Positions 28,124 through 37,730 are shown, numbered from the stretch's first letter. The stretch: DNA of 64,000 nucleotides from Streptomyces avidinii (GCF_014650695.1 NZ_BMVL01000013.1:158720-222719), one strand, 5' to 3'. Notes: a model not told the origin generated them from the sequence alone. Translations and numbers: made by a program.

Positions 28124-28152
28124 GGTTCTGCCGGACACAACCCTTGTGTCAA
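28124..28152 (-). promoter_or_regulatory. Candidate promoter of the GH38-lacI-ROK operon
   Basis: Read leftwards, TTGACA (28152-28147) is a perfect -35, followed after 17-18 bases by AGAACC/GAACCT. The -10 is weak, as expected for a regulated promoter. Confidence 0.5.
28134..28150. promoter_or_regulatory. 17-bp palindrome in the divergent promoter region
   Basis: GACACAA-CCC-TTGTGTC is a perfect inverted repeat overlapping the leftward -35. It is enclosed by a second inverted repeat, TCAGCCCAG (28116-28124) and CTGGGCTGA (28153-28161). It is a possible second regulator site. Confidence 0.5.
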
Positions 28153-28158
28153 CTGGGC

Positions 28159-28170
28159 TGAAGCGCATAA
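28159..28170. promoter_or_regulatory. Candidate LacI-type operator 2
   Basis: TGAAGCGCATAA shares the AAGCGCAT core of the site at 28103. It lies upstream of the leftward -35 and 22 bases upstream of the rightward -35. The two sites are 56 bases apart and flank the leftward promoter. Confidence 0.5.
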
Positions 28171-28191
28171 GTAGGTGGACGTGAGGCCTTG

Positions 28192-28220
28192 TTGACTTTC
28201 CTCTTCGACACCGGCAGGTT
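28192..28220 (+). promoter_or_regulatory. Candidate promoter of the GH5-GH85 operon
   Basis: TTGACT (28192-28197), a 17-base spacer and CAGGTT (28215-28220) fit the Streptomyces housekeeping form. The transcript would start about 45 bases before the GTG at 28271. Confidence 0.55.
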
Positions 28221-28270
28221 GTGGCCCGTCCGCTGAATTCCTGCAGAACTCCAGAACCCCAGGACGCCCT

Positions 28271-29557
28271 GTGCACGATGACGCGCTCCGCTTCGGCGCC
28301 AACTACACGCCGGCCCGCGGCTGGTTCCACCACTGGCTGGACTTTGACCTCGACGAGGTCCGGGCCGACCTCGACTCGATCGCCGCGCTCGGGCTGGACC
28401 ACATCCGCGTCTTCCCGCTGTGGCCGGTCTTCCAGCCGAACCGGACGCTGATCCGGCCGCGCGCAGTCGAGCAGCTCGTCGCGCTCGCCGACGCGGCTGC
28501 CGAGCGCGGGCTCGACGTCAACGTGGACGGTCTGCAGGGGCACTTGTCGAGCTTCGACTTCCTGCCCGCCTGGACCCGGACCTGGCACCGGCGCAGCATC
28601 TTCACCGACCCGGACGTGGTCTCCGGGCAGGAGGAGTACCTGCGCACGCTGGCCGCGGCCCTCGCCGACCGGCCGAACTTCCTGGGCATGACCGTCGGCA
28701 ACGAGATCAACCAGTTCTCCGACGCCCCGCACCCGGACCCCGACCGGATCACCCCGGACCAGGCGGCCCGGTGGCTGGAGCGGATGCTGGCCGCCTGCGA
28801 GGAGGGTGCGCCCGGGCGGCTCCATCTGCACGCCGAGTACGACGCCGCCTGGTACCGGGACGGGCACCCCTTCACCGCGGCCCAGGCGGCCCGGATGGGC
28901 GCGGCCACCGCCGTGCACTCCTGGGTGTTCAACGGCACCGCGCAGCGCCACGGCGGGAGCGGGGCTGCGACCGAGCACCATGCCGCGTACCTGATCGAGC
29001 TCTCCAAGGCCTGGGCCCTCGATCCGCACCGCCCCGTGTGGCTCCAGGAGGTGGGCGCGCCGGCGCCGCTGATCCCGCCCGAGCGCGCGGCGGGGTTCAC
29101 CGAAGCCACGGTCGCGAACGCGCTGGACTGCCCGGACGTGTGGGGTGTGACCTGGTGGTGCTCGCACGACGTGTCGCGCGGGCTCGCGGACTTCCCGGAG
29201 CTGGAGTACGGCCTCGGCCTGCTCACCAACGACCGCCGGACCAAACCGGCCGGCGCCGCCATCGCCCGGATCACCGAGGAGTGGCGGGGCCGCGCGCACC
29301 GCCCGGCCCCGCGGACGACCGCGCTCGCCGTGGACGTCGGCGGGCCCGGCGGGAACGGCCGGAGCTCGGGCGGGGCGGCGCAGGCGGCTGCGGGGCGCTC
29401 CGTGTGCGCCCCCGGCGGCGCGTTCTTCGAAGCCTGGGCCGCGCTCGCGGCCCGGGGGGTGCGCCCTTCGGTGGTGCTGGCGGAGCACGCCGCGGACCCG
29501 GCCCATCTGGCCGCGCGCGGCATCACCGAGGTACTGCGCGTGCACGACGTGACCTGA
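28271..29557 (+). CDS. GH5-type glycoside hydrolase, probable beta-mannosidase
   Basis: 428 residues with no signal peptide, so cytoplasmic. It forms a (beta/alpha)8 clan A hydrolase: acid/base Glu in GMTVGNEINQF near 144 and nucleophile Glu in VWLQEVGAP near 259, followed by WGVTWWCSHD on strand 8. The pairing with GH38 and GH85 suggests the GH5_18 type, which cleaves Man-beta-1,4-GlcNAc. The subfamily is inferred, not proven. The GTG at 28271 has AGGA at 7 bases. The last 90 residues are low-complexity and then end in a small alpha/beta segment. It is divergent from GH38 and followed by GH85. Confidence 0.8.
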   Translation: MHDDALRFGANYTPARGWFHHWLDFDLDEVRADLDSIAALGLDHIRVFPLWPVFQPNRTLIRPRAVEQLVALADAAAERGLDVNVDGLQGHLSSFDFLPAWTRTWHRRSIFTDPDVVSGQEEYLRTLAAALADRPNFLGMTVGNEINQFSDAPHPDPDRITPDQAARWLERMLAACEEGAPGRLHLHAEYDAAWYRDGHPFTAAQAARMGAATAVHSWVFNGTAQRHGGSGAATEHHAAYLIELSKAWALDPHRPVWLQEVGAPAPLIPPERAAGFTEATVANALDCPDVWGVTWWCSHDVSRGLADFPELEYGLGLLTNDRRTKPAGAAIARITEEWRGRAHRPAPRTTALAVDVGGPGGNGRSSGGAAQAAAGRSVCAPGGAFFEAWAALAARGVRPSVVLAEHAADPAHLAARGITEVLRVHDVT

Positions 29558-29568
29558 CCGGTCCCGAC

Positions 29569-29592
29569 CCGATCCCGATCCCGATCCCGATC
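29569..29592. repeat. Short CCGATC hexamer repeat between GH5 and GH85 genes
   Basis: Four near-perfect copies of CCGATC lie 20 bases upstream of the GH85 start. The 55-base gap holds little else besides the GAGGAG ribosome site. Confidence 0.8.
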
Positions 29593-29611
29593 GCCTCGTG
29601 AGGAGCCCCGC

Positions 29612-31801
29612 ATGCCCGACACCGGCAACTCCACCGACCGCGCCAGCAACAGTTACAGCTACAGCTGCACGGGCGTCGATCCGCGTACGCCTCCGCCCGC
29701 CGCGATACGGCCGACCCGGCGCAGAGTGCTGGCCACCGGGGCCGGGGCCGCCGCGCTGCTGGGCCTGGCGGGCCGCGCCCGGGCCGCCGCCGCGCCGTTA
29801 CCCGCGCCCGCGGGGGCGGCGGCCACCGTACCGGCCCCGGCCGACCTGGCCCCGTACGCCTCGTACTGGTTCCCGGATTCCCTCCCGGCGGGGACGCCCG
29901 GCCCCGGGATCGTGTGGCGCTCGCTCAGCCGGTGGACCCCCGAGAGCGATCCCGACCTGGCCCACAACACCGCGACCGTGCCCCTGGCGGAGCGGTTCAC
30001 CCCGGTTCCGGCGAACCGGGACGCCCGGGCCGGCCAGGCCCGGATCTCCTCCCTCGTCTCCTTCGGGCCCACGGCCGGGAACCCCGCCCAGGGCTCCCCG
30101 ACCGCCGACCACTACGCGCTCACGCACTGGGCGTACATCGACGAACTGGTCTTCTGGGGCGGCTCCGCCGGCGAGGGGATCGTGCTCGCACCGAACGCGC
30201 CCGTGGTCGACGCCGCCCACCGCAACGGGGTCCGGGTGCTGGGCAACGTGTTCCTGCCGCCCGTCGCGTACGGCGGCGACCTCCGGTGGACCCGCGACCT
30301 GGTCCGGCGGGATACCCTCGGCCGCTTCCCGCTCGCGGACCAACTCGTCAGGGTGGCGCGGACGTACGGCTTCGACGGCTGGTTCGTCAACGCCGAGACC
30401 GATGGCGGGGACAGCGCGCTCGCCACCCGGATGCGGGAGTTCCTGCGCGCGCTGCGGGCGGCCGGCGAGCCCCACGGTCTGCGCATCACCTGGTACGACG
30501 CCATGAACAGCACGGGCCGGGTGGGCTGGCAGGGCGCCCTCAACGCGCTCAACCAGGAATTCTTCGAGGACCGGGCCGGGAAGGTCTCGGACACGATGTT
30601 CGTGGACTTCCGCTGGACCCCGGACAGTCTGGCCGCCTCGGGCGCCCTCGCCGACCGCCTCGGCCGCTCCCGCCACGACCTGTGGGCGGCCGTGGACACC
30701 GAGTCGCGCGGCTGGGACTCCCCCGTCGACTGGAACGCGATCGTCCCGCGCGATCGCGACCATGTCGTCAGCTACGGCTTCTACCGGCCGGAGTGGACCC
30801 GTAACCACCTCACCGACCGCTCCCCGGGGGCCTTCCACCGCGCCGACGACCGGTTCTGGACGGGCGAGTCCCTGGATCCGGCCCGCCCCGCGCCCGGGGC
30901 CCGCTGGCGGGCCCCGGCGACGGCCGTCGCCGACCGGTCCACCGTCACCGGGCTCCCCTTCGCCTGCTCCTTCAACACCGGGCACGGGCTGCGCTGGTAC
31001 CAGGACGGCAAGGTCGCCTCCGACACGCCCTGGAACCACCTCGGGCTGCAGGACCGGCTGCCGGGCCGCCGCTGGGCGGTGGAGACCGCCGGGGCGCGCC
31101 CGTCGGTCACCCTGGACTTCGCGGACGCCTGGCGCGGCGGCTCCAGCCTGCTGGTCGAGGGCGCCCTGACCGCTCCCGTGGTCATCGGGTTGCACTCCAC
31201 GCGGTTGCCGCTGACTCGCGGGTCGGTCCTGGAGCTGGTGCACGCCGCCGGGCCGGAGCCGGTCGCAGTGGAGATCGGGGTGGCCGTGCGCGAACCGTCG
31301 GCCCCCGGCGAGCCGATCCCGTACACGTGGTTGCCGGCCGCGAACCGGGGCGGCGGGCAGGGCTGGCGCACGACACGGGCCGGGTTGGCGCCGCTGGCCG
31401 GCGGGACCGCGTACGGCCTGGCGGTACGGATCACCGCGCCCGGGACGAAGCCGGTGCTGTGGCGGATCGGCGCCCTGTCGGTGCACGACGAGCCCCGCAC
31501 CCGGCGCCCGGCACCGCCCACGGCTCCGGTCGTCGACGCCTCGGTCCGGCAGGACGGCCGGGCGTGGCTGCGCCTGTCCTGGCGGGCGGCGGCCGGTCCG
31601 GGCGGGCGGCCGCGCCACTACGAGGTGTGGCGGATCCTGCCCGACGGCGGCCGCCGCTTCCTCGGGGGCACCTGCGGCACCGCCCTGTACCTGCCCGCCG
31701 TTGCGCGCGCCGGACGGGAGCGGGCGGCGGCCTTCGAGGTCCGGGCCGTCGACGAGCTGTACGCGGTGTCGGCCCCGGCGCGGGTCTCCCTCACCTGGTA
31801 G
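29612..31801 (+). CDS. Secreted GH85 endo-beta-N-acetylglucosaminidase (ENGase)
   Basis: 729 residues. It cleaves the chitobiose core of N-glycans and releases the sugar from glycoprotein. A Tat-type signal carries TRRRVLATGAGAAALLGLAG at about 35-54. The GH85 domain follows: ASYWFPDSLP, YIDELVFWGG, NGVRVLGNVFLPP, the catalytic Asn/Glu pair in FDGWFVNAETDG near 259-261, and WYDAMNSTG. The C-terminal 200 residues are a beta-sandwich and a fibronectin III-like domain. GAGGAG lies 8 bases before the ATG. Codon 63 is TTA (29798-29800), the rare leucine codon read by the bldA tRNA, so translation may depend on development. Confidence 0.92.
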   Translation: MPDTGNSTDRASNSYSYSCTGVDPRTPPPAAIRPTRRRVLATGAGAAALLGLAGRARAAAAPLPAPAGAAATVPAPADLAPYASYWFPDSLPAGTPGPGIVWRSLSRWTPESDPDLAHNTATVPLAERFTPVPANRDARAGQARISSLVSFGPTAGNPAQGSPTADHYALTHWAYIDELVFWGGSAGEGIVLAPNAPVVDAAHRNGVRVLGNVFLPPVAYGGDLRWTRDLVRRDTLGRFPLADQLVRVARTYGFDGWFVNAETDGGDSALATRMREFLRALRAAGEPHGLRITWYDAMNSTGRVGWQGALNALNQEFFEDRAGKVSDTMFVDFRWTPDSLAASGALADRLGRSRHDLWAAVDTESRGWDSPVDWNAIVPRDRDHVVSYGFYRPEWTRNHLTDRSPGAFHRADDRFWTGESLDPARPAPGARWRAPATAVADRSTVTGLPFACSFNTGHGLRWYQDGKVASDTPWNHLGLQDRLPGRRWAVETAGARPSVTLDFADAWRGGSSLLVEGALTAPVVIGLHSTRLPLTRGSVLELVHAAGPEPVAVEIGVAVREPSAPGEPIPYTWLPAANRGGGQGWRTTRAGLAPLAGGTAYGLAVRITAPGTKPVLWRIGALSVHDEPRTRRPAPPTAPVVDASVRQDGRAWLRLSWRAAAGPGGRPRHYEVWRILPDGGRRFLGGTCGTALYLPAVARAGRERAAAFEVRAVDELYAVSAPARVSLTW

Positions 31802-31818
31802 CGGCGGGGGCAGTGGCC

Positions 31819-31834
31819 CGGGGCAGGCGCCCCG
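31819..31834. terminator. Terminator hairpin after GH85
   Basis: CGGGGC and GCCCCG with loop AGGC, between the converging GH85 and sensor kinase genes. Confidence 0.6.
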
Positions 31835-31890
31835 AGGGTTGCGCGCCCATGTGGGTTCCGCGCCCTGCGGGTCGGTACGCGGCCTGCGGG

Positions 31891-33303
31891 TTACGCAGAC
31901 TGCGGGTCGGTGCGCGGGACCGCCACCGTCACCCGCAGCCCGTGCGGCGGGTTCGTCCCGTAGGAGAGGGACCCGCCGCCTGCGGCGAGCAGGGCCCTGG
32001 AGATCGACAGGCCAAGCCCGGAGCCCTTGATGTTCTGGTGGCGGCCGCTGCGCCAGAAGCGGTCGCCGACCCGGAGCAGCTCGTCCTCGGTCAGGCCGGG
32101 GCCGCGGTCGGCGACGACCACGCGGACGGAGCGCCCGGCGACGGAGACGGAGACCTCGACCTCCTCACCCGTGGGGGTGAATTTGAGGGCGTTGTCGACG
32201 ACGGCGTCGAGCGCGCTGGACAGGGCGATGGGGTCGGCCCATCCGGTGACTGCGGTCCGGCCCGTCTCGGTGAGCCGTACGCCCTTCTCCTCGGCGTAGG
32301 GTCGCCACGCGGCGACCCGCTCGGCCGTCAGCGCCCCGATGTCGGTCAGGCTGATCTCGGCGGAGGCGTGCTCGGCCAGCGCCAGGTCCAGCAGGTCGTC
32401 CAGGACCTGGGTCAGGCGCTTGCCCTCGGTGCGTACGGAGGCGATCTCCTCGTTGCCCTCGGGCAGTTCCAGGGCGAGCAGCTCGATCCGCAGGAGCAGC
32501 GCCGCGAGCGGGTTGCGCAGCTGGTGGGAGGCGTCGGCGACGAACGCCCGCTGCTGCTCCAGGACCTCTTCGACGTTGTCGGCCATCTCGTTGAACGAGC
32601 GGGCCAGGCGCTGGAGCTCCGGGGGGCCGCCGGCGGCCGCGACGCGCGAGTTCATGCGCCCCGTGGCGATGCCGTGCGCGGCGGCGTCCAGGGTCTGCAC
32701 GGGCTTGAGCACCCAGCTGGTGAGCCTGAGGGCGGCACCGAAGGCGACCAGCATGGCGGCGGCGAGCCCGCCGGCGATCAGCAGCCAGCCCTTCAGGATC
32801 CGGGCGCGCATCTCGTCGGTCGGGGATTCGGTGGCGACGACCGCGACGACGTCGCCGTCGAGGACCACCGGGGAGACGACGAGCAGCTTGCCGTGGGTCT
32901 GCCAGGGCCACACCTGAGGCGGATCGTGGCTGCGCCGGCCGGCCAGCGCCTCCTGGAAGGCGCGGCGCCCCTCGCCGGATTCCGGGAGCTGCCACCAGCT
33001 CGGGGACCGGACCATGGCGTTGTCGTCGCGGTAGAAGATGCCGGCCCGGATTCCGTACAGGGTCTGGTAGCGGGCGAGTTCGTGCTGGAGCGTCTCGCGG
33101 CGCTCGTCGGCGCCGGTGGCTCCGGAGCCCTGGGCGTCGATGAAGAACTGGGCGAGGGCGGCGAAGCGGGCGCTGTCGTCGATCCGGTCGACGACCACCC
33201 GCTGCTGCTGCCCGGCGGCCAGGCTCACCGCGAGCGGGAAACCGAGGGCGAGCAGCGTGCCCGCCATCAGGATGACGAGCAGCGGGAGCAAACGGGCACG
33301 CAC
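31891..33303 (-). CDS. Two-component sensor histidine kinase
   Basis: 470 residues. Membrane segment 1 at about 5-28, an extracytoplasmic sensor region to about 165, membrane segment 2 near 170-195, then HAMP. The phospho-acceptor is His in ADASHQLRNPLAALLLRIE near 261. The HATPase domain has N (DNALKF), G1 (DRGPGL) and G2 (GSGLGLSISRALL) boxes. GTG start 12 bases after the regulator's stop, so one operon. It sits beside the glu uptake operon but is read away from it. The signal is unknown. Confidence 0.93.
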   Translation of the reverse strand: MRARLLPLLVILMAGTLLALGFPLAVSLAAGQQQRVVVDRIDDSARFAALAQFFIDAQGSGATGADERRETLQHELARYQTLYGIRAGIFYRDDNAMVRSPSWWQLPESGEGRRAFQEALAGRRSHDPPQVWPWQTHGKLLVVSPVVLDGDVVAVVATESPTDEMRARILKGWLLIAGGLAAAMLVAFGAALRLTSWVLKPVQTLDAAAHGIATGRMNSRVAAAGGPPELQRLARSFNEMADNVEEVLEQQRAFVADASHQLRNPLAALLLRIELLALELPEGNEEIASVRTEGKRLTQVLDDLLDLALAEHASAEISLTDIGALTAERVAAWRPYAEEKGVRLTETGRTAVTGWADPIALSSALDAVVDNALKFTPTGEEVEVSVSVAGRSVRVVVADRGPGLTEDELLRVGDRFWRSGRHQNIKGSGLGLSISRALLAAGGGSLSYGTNPPHGLRVTVAVPRTDPQSA

Positions 33304-33315
33304 GACAGGGGACCC

Positions 33316-34032
33316 CTAGGGAGCGCCCGGGGCGACGAGCCGGTAGCCCACCCCTCGGACGGTCTCGATGAGGGCGGGCATGCGCAGCTTGGAGCGCAGC
33401 GAGGCGACGTGGACCTCCAGCGTGCGGCCGGTCCCCTCCCAGCTCGTGCGCCACACCTCGCTGATGATCTGCTCGCGGCGGAAGACGACTCCGGGCCGCT
33501 GCGCGAGCAGGGCCAGCAGGTCGAATTCCTTGCGGGTGAGCGGTACGTCGGCGCCGTCCACACTGACCCGGCGCGTGGGCAGCTCGATGCTGACGGGGCC
33601 GAGCCGGACCGTGGCGGGCGTACCGCTCCCGGGGGCGGCGGCCTCCTCGGCGGCTCCGGTGCGCCGCGCGACGGCGTGGATGCGGGCGAGGAGCTCGCCG
33701 GTGTCGTAGGGCTTGACCACGTAGTCGTCGGCACCCATGTTCAGGCCGTGGATGCGGGAGCGTACGTCGGCCCGCGCGGTCACCATGATCACCGGGGTGG
33801 CGGTGCGCTTGCGGATCTTGCCGCACACCTCGTAGCCGTCCTGGTCGGGCAGGCCGAGGTCGAGCAGGATCACGCCGTAGGGCTGGGGGCAGGCCGGGGC
33901 GCCGGCGGGCAGCAGCGCCTGCAGGGCCTCCTCGCCGTTGCGGGCGTGGGTGACCTGGAAGCCGTGGCGGGAGAGGATCGCGGAAAGGGCCGCCGCGACG
34001 TGGTCGTCGTCCTCGACGAGCAGCAGTCTCAT
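33316..34032 (-). CDS. OmpR-family response regulator
   Basis: 238 residues. Receiver domain MRLLLVEDDDHVAAALS with phospho-Asp near 56 (ILLDLGLPDQDGYEV), switch Thr in VIMVTARAD and Lys in DDYVVKPYD. A linker and a winged-helix output domain follow (LTRKEFDLLALLAQ, VHVASLRSKLR, VRGVGYRL). The ATG at 34032 has GGAGAGGGGGA upstream. It is cotranscribed with the kinase gene. It diverges from gluA across about 290 bases and might regulate it, though nothing in the sequence proves this. Confidence 0.94.
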   Translation of the reverse strand: MRLLLVEDDDHVAAALSAILSRHGFQVTHARNGEEALQALLPAGAPACPQPYGVILLDLGLPDQDGYEVCGKIRKRTATPVIMVTARADVRSRIHGLNMGADDYVVKPYDTGELLARIHAVARRTGAAEEAAAPGSGTPATVRLGPVSIELPTRRVSVDGADVPLTRKEFDLLALLAQRPGVVFRREQIISEVWRTSWEGTGRTLEVHVASLRSKLRMPALIETVRGVGYRLVAPGAP

Positions 34033-34263
34033 GGGTCCCCCTCTCCTCTTTCTCTCACTTCTGGCTCGGACCGCACCCGGAATGGTCACACGCGGGGCCA
34101 CCATGCATCCACGCCCATGAGGAGTCCCACGTCAAGGGTGTCCCGCTCCGGCGCGCCTTCCGTTATGCACCCGGTACGCGTACATGATCGACCAGATCGG
34201 TGTCGCGCACGGAGCGTATCCGGAAGAGGCCGGATCGTTATCCTCAATTCTCCCTCAGATGTG

Positions 34264-34293
34264 ATGACGTTGTGCGCGTCACCTCACTACTGT
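34264..34293 (+). promoter_or_regulatory. Candidate promoter of the glutamate uptake operon
   Basis: ATGACG (34264-34269), an 18-base spacer and TACTGT (34288-34293). A leader of about 27 bases with GAGGAGGACGGAG then reaches the gluA start. The rest of the region 34033-34263 shows no clear element. Confidence 0.5.
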
Positions 34294-34326
34294 CCTCCCA
34301 ACCGAGGAGGACGGAGCAAGAAGCCG

Positions 34327-35112
<786 letters not shown>

Positions 35113-35230
35113 GGTTTCCGTCTGGTAGGCATCCGTATGCGGATCGTCACCGGAACGGTTCCTGTCGGCCGTGCGTGCGCCGTAAGCGTCGCTCGTCGTT
35201 CAACAACGTCTCATCCGAGGGAAGTTCACC

Positions 35231-36082
35231 ATGAAGATCTCCAAGGCCGCTGCGGCCGCGGCCATCGCCGTCGCCCTTTCCCTGACCGCGACCGCGTGCG
35301 GCGGCAGCAAGCAGGACGCCGCCTCTGACGGCGGTGCCTCCGGCGGCGCCAAGGACAAGATCGTCGTCGGTATCAAGTACGACCAGCCCGGCCTGGGCCT
35401 GAAGACCCCGGACGGCAAGTACACCGGCTTCGACGTCGACGTCGCGACCTACGTCGCCAAGGAGCTCGGCTACCAGCCCGACCAGATCGAGTTCAAGCAG
35501 GCCGTCAGCGCCGAGCGCGAGAACCTGATCGCGAACGGCGACGTCAAGTTCGTCGTCGCGACCTACTCGATCAACGACAAGCGCAAGGAGAAGGTCGACT
35601 TCGCCGGCCCGTACTTCCTCGCGCACCAGGACCTGCTGGTCCGCGCCGACGACTCGAGCATCACCAAGGCCGAGGACCTGAACAAGAAGAAGCTCTGCTC
35701 GGTCACCGGCTCCACCTCGGCGCAGAACGTCAAGACCAAGCTGGCCCCCGAGGCCGACCTGCTGGAGCAGGGTGGCTACTCCGAGTGCCTGACCGGCCTG
35801 GAGAACAAGGCCGTGGACGCGCTGACCACGGACAACTCGATCCTGGCGGGCTACGCGGCCCAGGAGAAGAACAAGGGCAAGTTCAAGCTGGTCGGGCTGA
35901 GCCTGAGCAACGAGAACTACGGCATCGGTCTGAAGAAGGGCGACAAGGAGCTCCAGACCAAGATCAACGCCGCGCTCAAGAAGATGGTCGAGGACGGCAG
36001 CTGGCAGAAGGCCGTCGACAAGAACCTCGGCCCGGCCAACTTCAAGAGCGAGCCTGCCCCGCAGATCACCGAAGGCAGCTGA
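35231..36082 (+). CDS. gluB: Glutamate ABC transporter substrate-binding lipoprotein
   Basis: 283 residues with a lipoprotein signal (TATACGGS, Cys near 23), so anchored outside the membrane. It is a family 3 extracellular solute-binding protein: KIVVGIKYDQPGLGLKTPDG, GFDVDVATYVAKELGY, VSAERENLIANGDVKFVVA and TYSINDKRKEKVDFAGPY. These are the ligand-binding segments of glutamate-type proteins. GAGGGAAG lies before the ATG. It is 118 bases after gluA and is followed by a hairpin that probably raises its level over the permeases. Confidence 0.94.
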   Translation: MKISKAAAAAAIAVALSLTATACGGSKQDAASDGGASGGAKDKIVVGIKYDQPGLGLKTPDGKYTGFDVDVATYVAKELGYQPDQIEFKQAVSAERENLIANGDVKFVVATYSINDKRKEKVDFAGPYFLAHQDLLVRADDSSITKAEDLNKKKLCSVTGSTSAQNVKTKLAPEADLLEQGGYSECLTGLENKAVDALTTDNSILAGYAAQEKNKGKFKLVGLSLSNENYGIGLKKGDKELQTKINAALKKMVEDGSWQKAVDKNLGPANFKSEPAPQITEGS

Positions 36083-36099
36083 TTCATCGGTGAGGAGCG

Positions 36100-36124
36100 T
36101 CGCCGCCCGCCTGCCGCGGGCGGC
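36100..36124 (+). terminator. Intercistronic hairpin between gluB and gluC
   Basis: CGCCGCCCGC and GCGGGCGGCG with a 5-base loop. In such operons it usually acts as a partial terminator or 3'-end stabiliser, giving more binding protein than permease. Confidence 0.75.
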
Positions 36125-36165
36125 GGCGCACCTCACCGGCCATCCTGGGGAGAGCGCAGGGCATC

Positions 36166-36840
36166 GTGTTCGATTTTCTTGATTCCGGGCAGTACGACGT
36201 GCTCGGAGCCTTCTGGGTGACGGTTCAGCTCACCCTCTACTCGGCGGTCGGGTCCCTGATCTGGGGCACCGTCCTGGCGGGGATGCGGGTCAGCCCGGTC
36301 CCGCTGCTGCGGGGCTTCGGTACCGCGTACGTCAACCTGGTGCGCAACACCCCGCTCACCTTGCTGGTCATCGGCTGCTCACTGGGTCTCAGCCAGACCC
36401 TCGGCATCAACCTGGGCGGCGACACCTTCAAGGAGACCGGCTTCCGGCTCGCGGTCCTCGGACTGATCGCCTACACCGGCACCTTCGTCTGCGAGGCGCT
36501 GCGCTCCGGCATCAACACCGTGCCCGTGGGTCAGGCCGAGGCGGCGCGCGCACTGGGGCTGAGCTTCTTCCAGGTGCTCACCCTGATCGTGCTCCCCCAG
36601 GCCTTCCGGGCGGTCGTCGCACCGCTCGCCAACGTACTGATCGCGCTCACCAAGAACACCACGGTGGCAGCCACCATCGGCGTGGCCGAGGCGGCCCTGC
36701 TGATGAAGGAAATGATGGAGAACGAGGCGCAGGCCCTCTTCGCCGTCTTCGCGATCTTCGCCCTCGGCTTCGTCCTGCTGACCCTGCCGACCGGCCTGTT
36801 CCTGGGCTGGGTGGCCAAGCGAGTGGCGGTGAAGCGATGA
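36166..36840 (+). CDS. gluC: Glutamate ABC transporter permease 1
   Basis: 224 residues with five or six membrane segments and the His/Glu/Asp-type permease EAA loop (GQAEAARALGLSFFQVLTLIVLPQAFR). GTG start at 36166. Its stop overlaps the gluD start by 4 bases (ATGA), so the two permeases are translationally coupled, as expected for a heterodimer. The long leucine-rich segment at the N-terminus lacks a cleavable signal. Confidence 0.92.
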   Translation: MFDFLDSGQYDVLGAFWVTVQLTLYSAVGSLIWGTVLAGMRVSPVPLLRGFGTAYVNLVRNTPLTLLVIGCSLGLSQTLGINLGGDTFKETGFRLAVLGLIAYTGTFVCEALRSGINTVPVGQAEAARALGLSFFQVLTLIVLPQAFRAVVAPLANVLIALTKNTTVAATIGVAEAALLMKEMMENEAQALFAVFAIFALGFVLLTLPTGLFLGWVAKRVAVKR

Positions 36841-37730
36841 CCTCCGTGCTGTACGACGCCCCCGGCCCCAAGGCCAAGGTGCGCAACTGGATCTACAGCG
36901 GGATCTTCGTCGTCCTGTTCGCTCTCGTCATGTGGTGGGCACTGTCCCTCATGGCGGAGAAGGGCCAGCTCGCCGCCGACAAGTGGACGCCCTTCGTCAC
37001 CGACAGCCAGGTCTGGACGACGTACCTGATCCCCGGCCTCCTGGAGACCCTCAAGGCCGGCGCGCTCGCCATGGTGATCGCCCTCCCGCTGGGAGCGGTC
37101 CTGGGCATCGGCCGACTGTCCGACCACGCCTGGGTGCGGGGGCCGGTCGGTACGTGGGTGGAGTTCTTCCGAGCCATCCCGGTCCTGATGCTGATGCTGT
37201 TCAGCTCCGCGCTGTACTCGCCGCAGTTCATGGACGTCCCCTCCGACACCCGGCCGTTCTGGGCCGTGGTCACGGGTCTGGTCCTCTACAACTCGGCCGT
37301 CATCGCCGAGATCGTCCGGGCCGGCGTGCTCTCCCTGCCCCGCGGCCAGACCGACGCGGCCAAGGCGATCGGCATGCGCAAGGGTCAGACCATGGCCTAC
37401 GTGCTGATCCCGCAGGCCGTCACGGCGATGCTGCCGGCCCTGGTCAGCCAGCTCGTGGTGATCCTCAAGGACACCGCGCTCGGTGGCGCCCTGCTCGGCT
37501 TCGCGGAACTGCTCTCCATGAACCGGCAGATCTCGGCCAACTACAGCAACACCATCGCGACCCTCTTCGTGATCGCCCTGATCTACATCGTGGTGAACTT
37601 CGCCCTGACCAGCCTCGCCTCCCAGCTGGAGGGCCGGCTGCGGAAGTCGAAGAAGGGCACCGGTGCCGTGCTCGGCGCGGAAGAGATCGACGACCCGGTT
37701 CCCGGTGCGAACACGGCGGCCGGAGCCTGA
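36837..37730 (+). CDS. gluD: Glutamate ABC transporter permease 2
   Basis: 297 residues with about six membrane segments and an EAA loop (GQTDAAKAIGMRKGQTMAYVLIPQ). The C-terminal tail is charged and cytoplasmic (KSKKGTGAVLGAEEIDDP). Starts at the ATGA overlap with gluC. Last gene of the operon, followed by a hairpin. Confidence 0.92.
   Translation: MTSVLYDAPGPKAKVRNWIYSGIFVVLFALVMWWALSLMAEKGQLAADKWTPFVTDSQVWTTYLIPGLLETLKAGALAMVIALPLGAVLGIGRLSDHAWVRGPVGTWVEFFRAIPVLMLMLFSSALYSPQFMDVPSDTRPFWAVVTGLVLYNSAVIAEIVRAGVLSLPRGQTDAAKAIGMRKGQTMAYVLIPQAVTAMLPALVSQLVVILKDTALGGALLGFAELLSMNRQISANYSNTIATLFVIALIYIVVNFALTSLASQLEGRLRKSKKGTGAVLGAEEIDDPVPGANTAAGA

Noticed and set aside
31327..34326. A 1000-codon frame ahead of gluA
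   Set aside because: It is antisense to the kinase and regulator genes and has no family features. The gluA start at 34327 has its own ribosome site and promoter.
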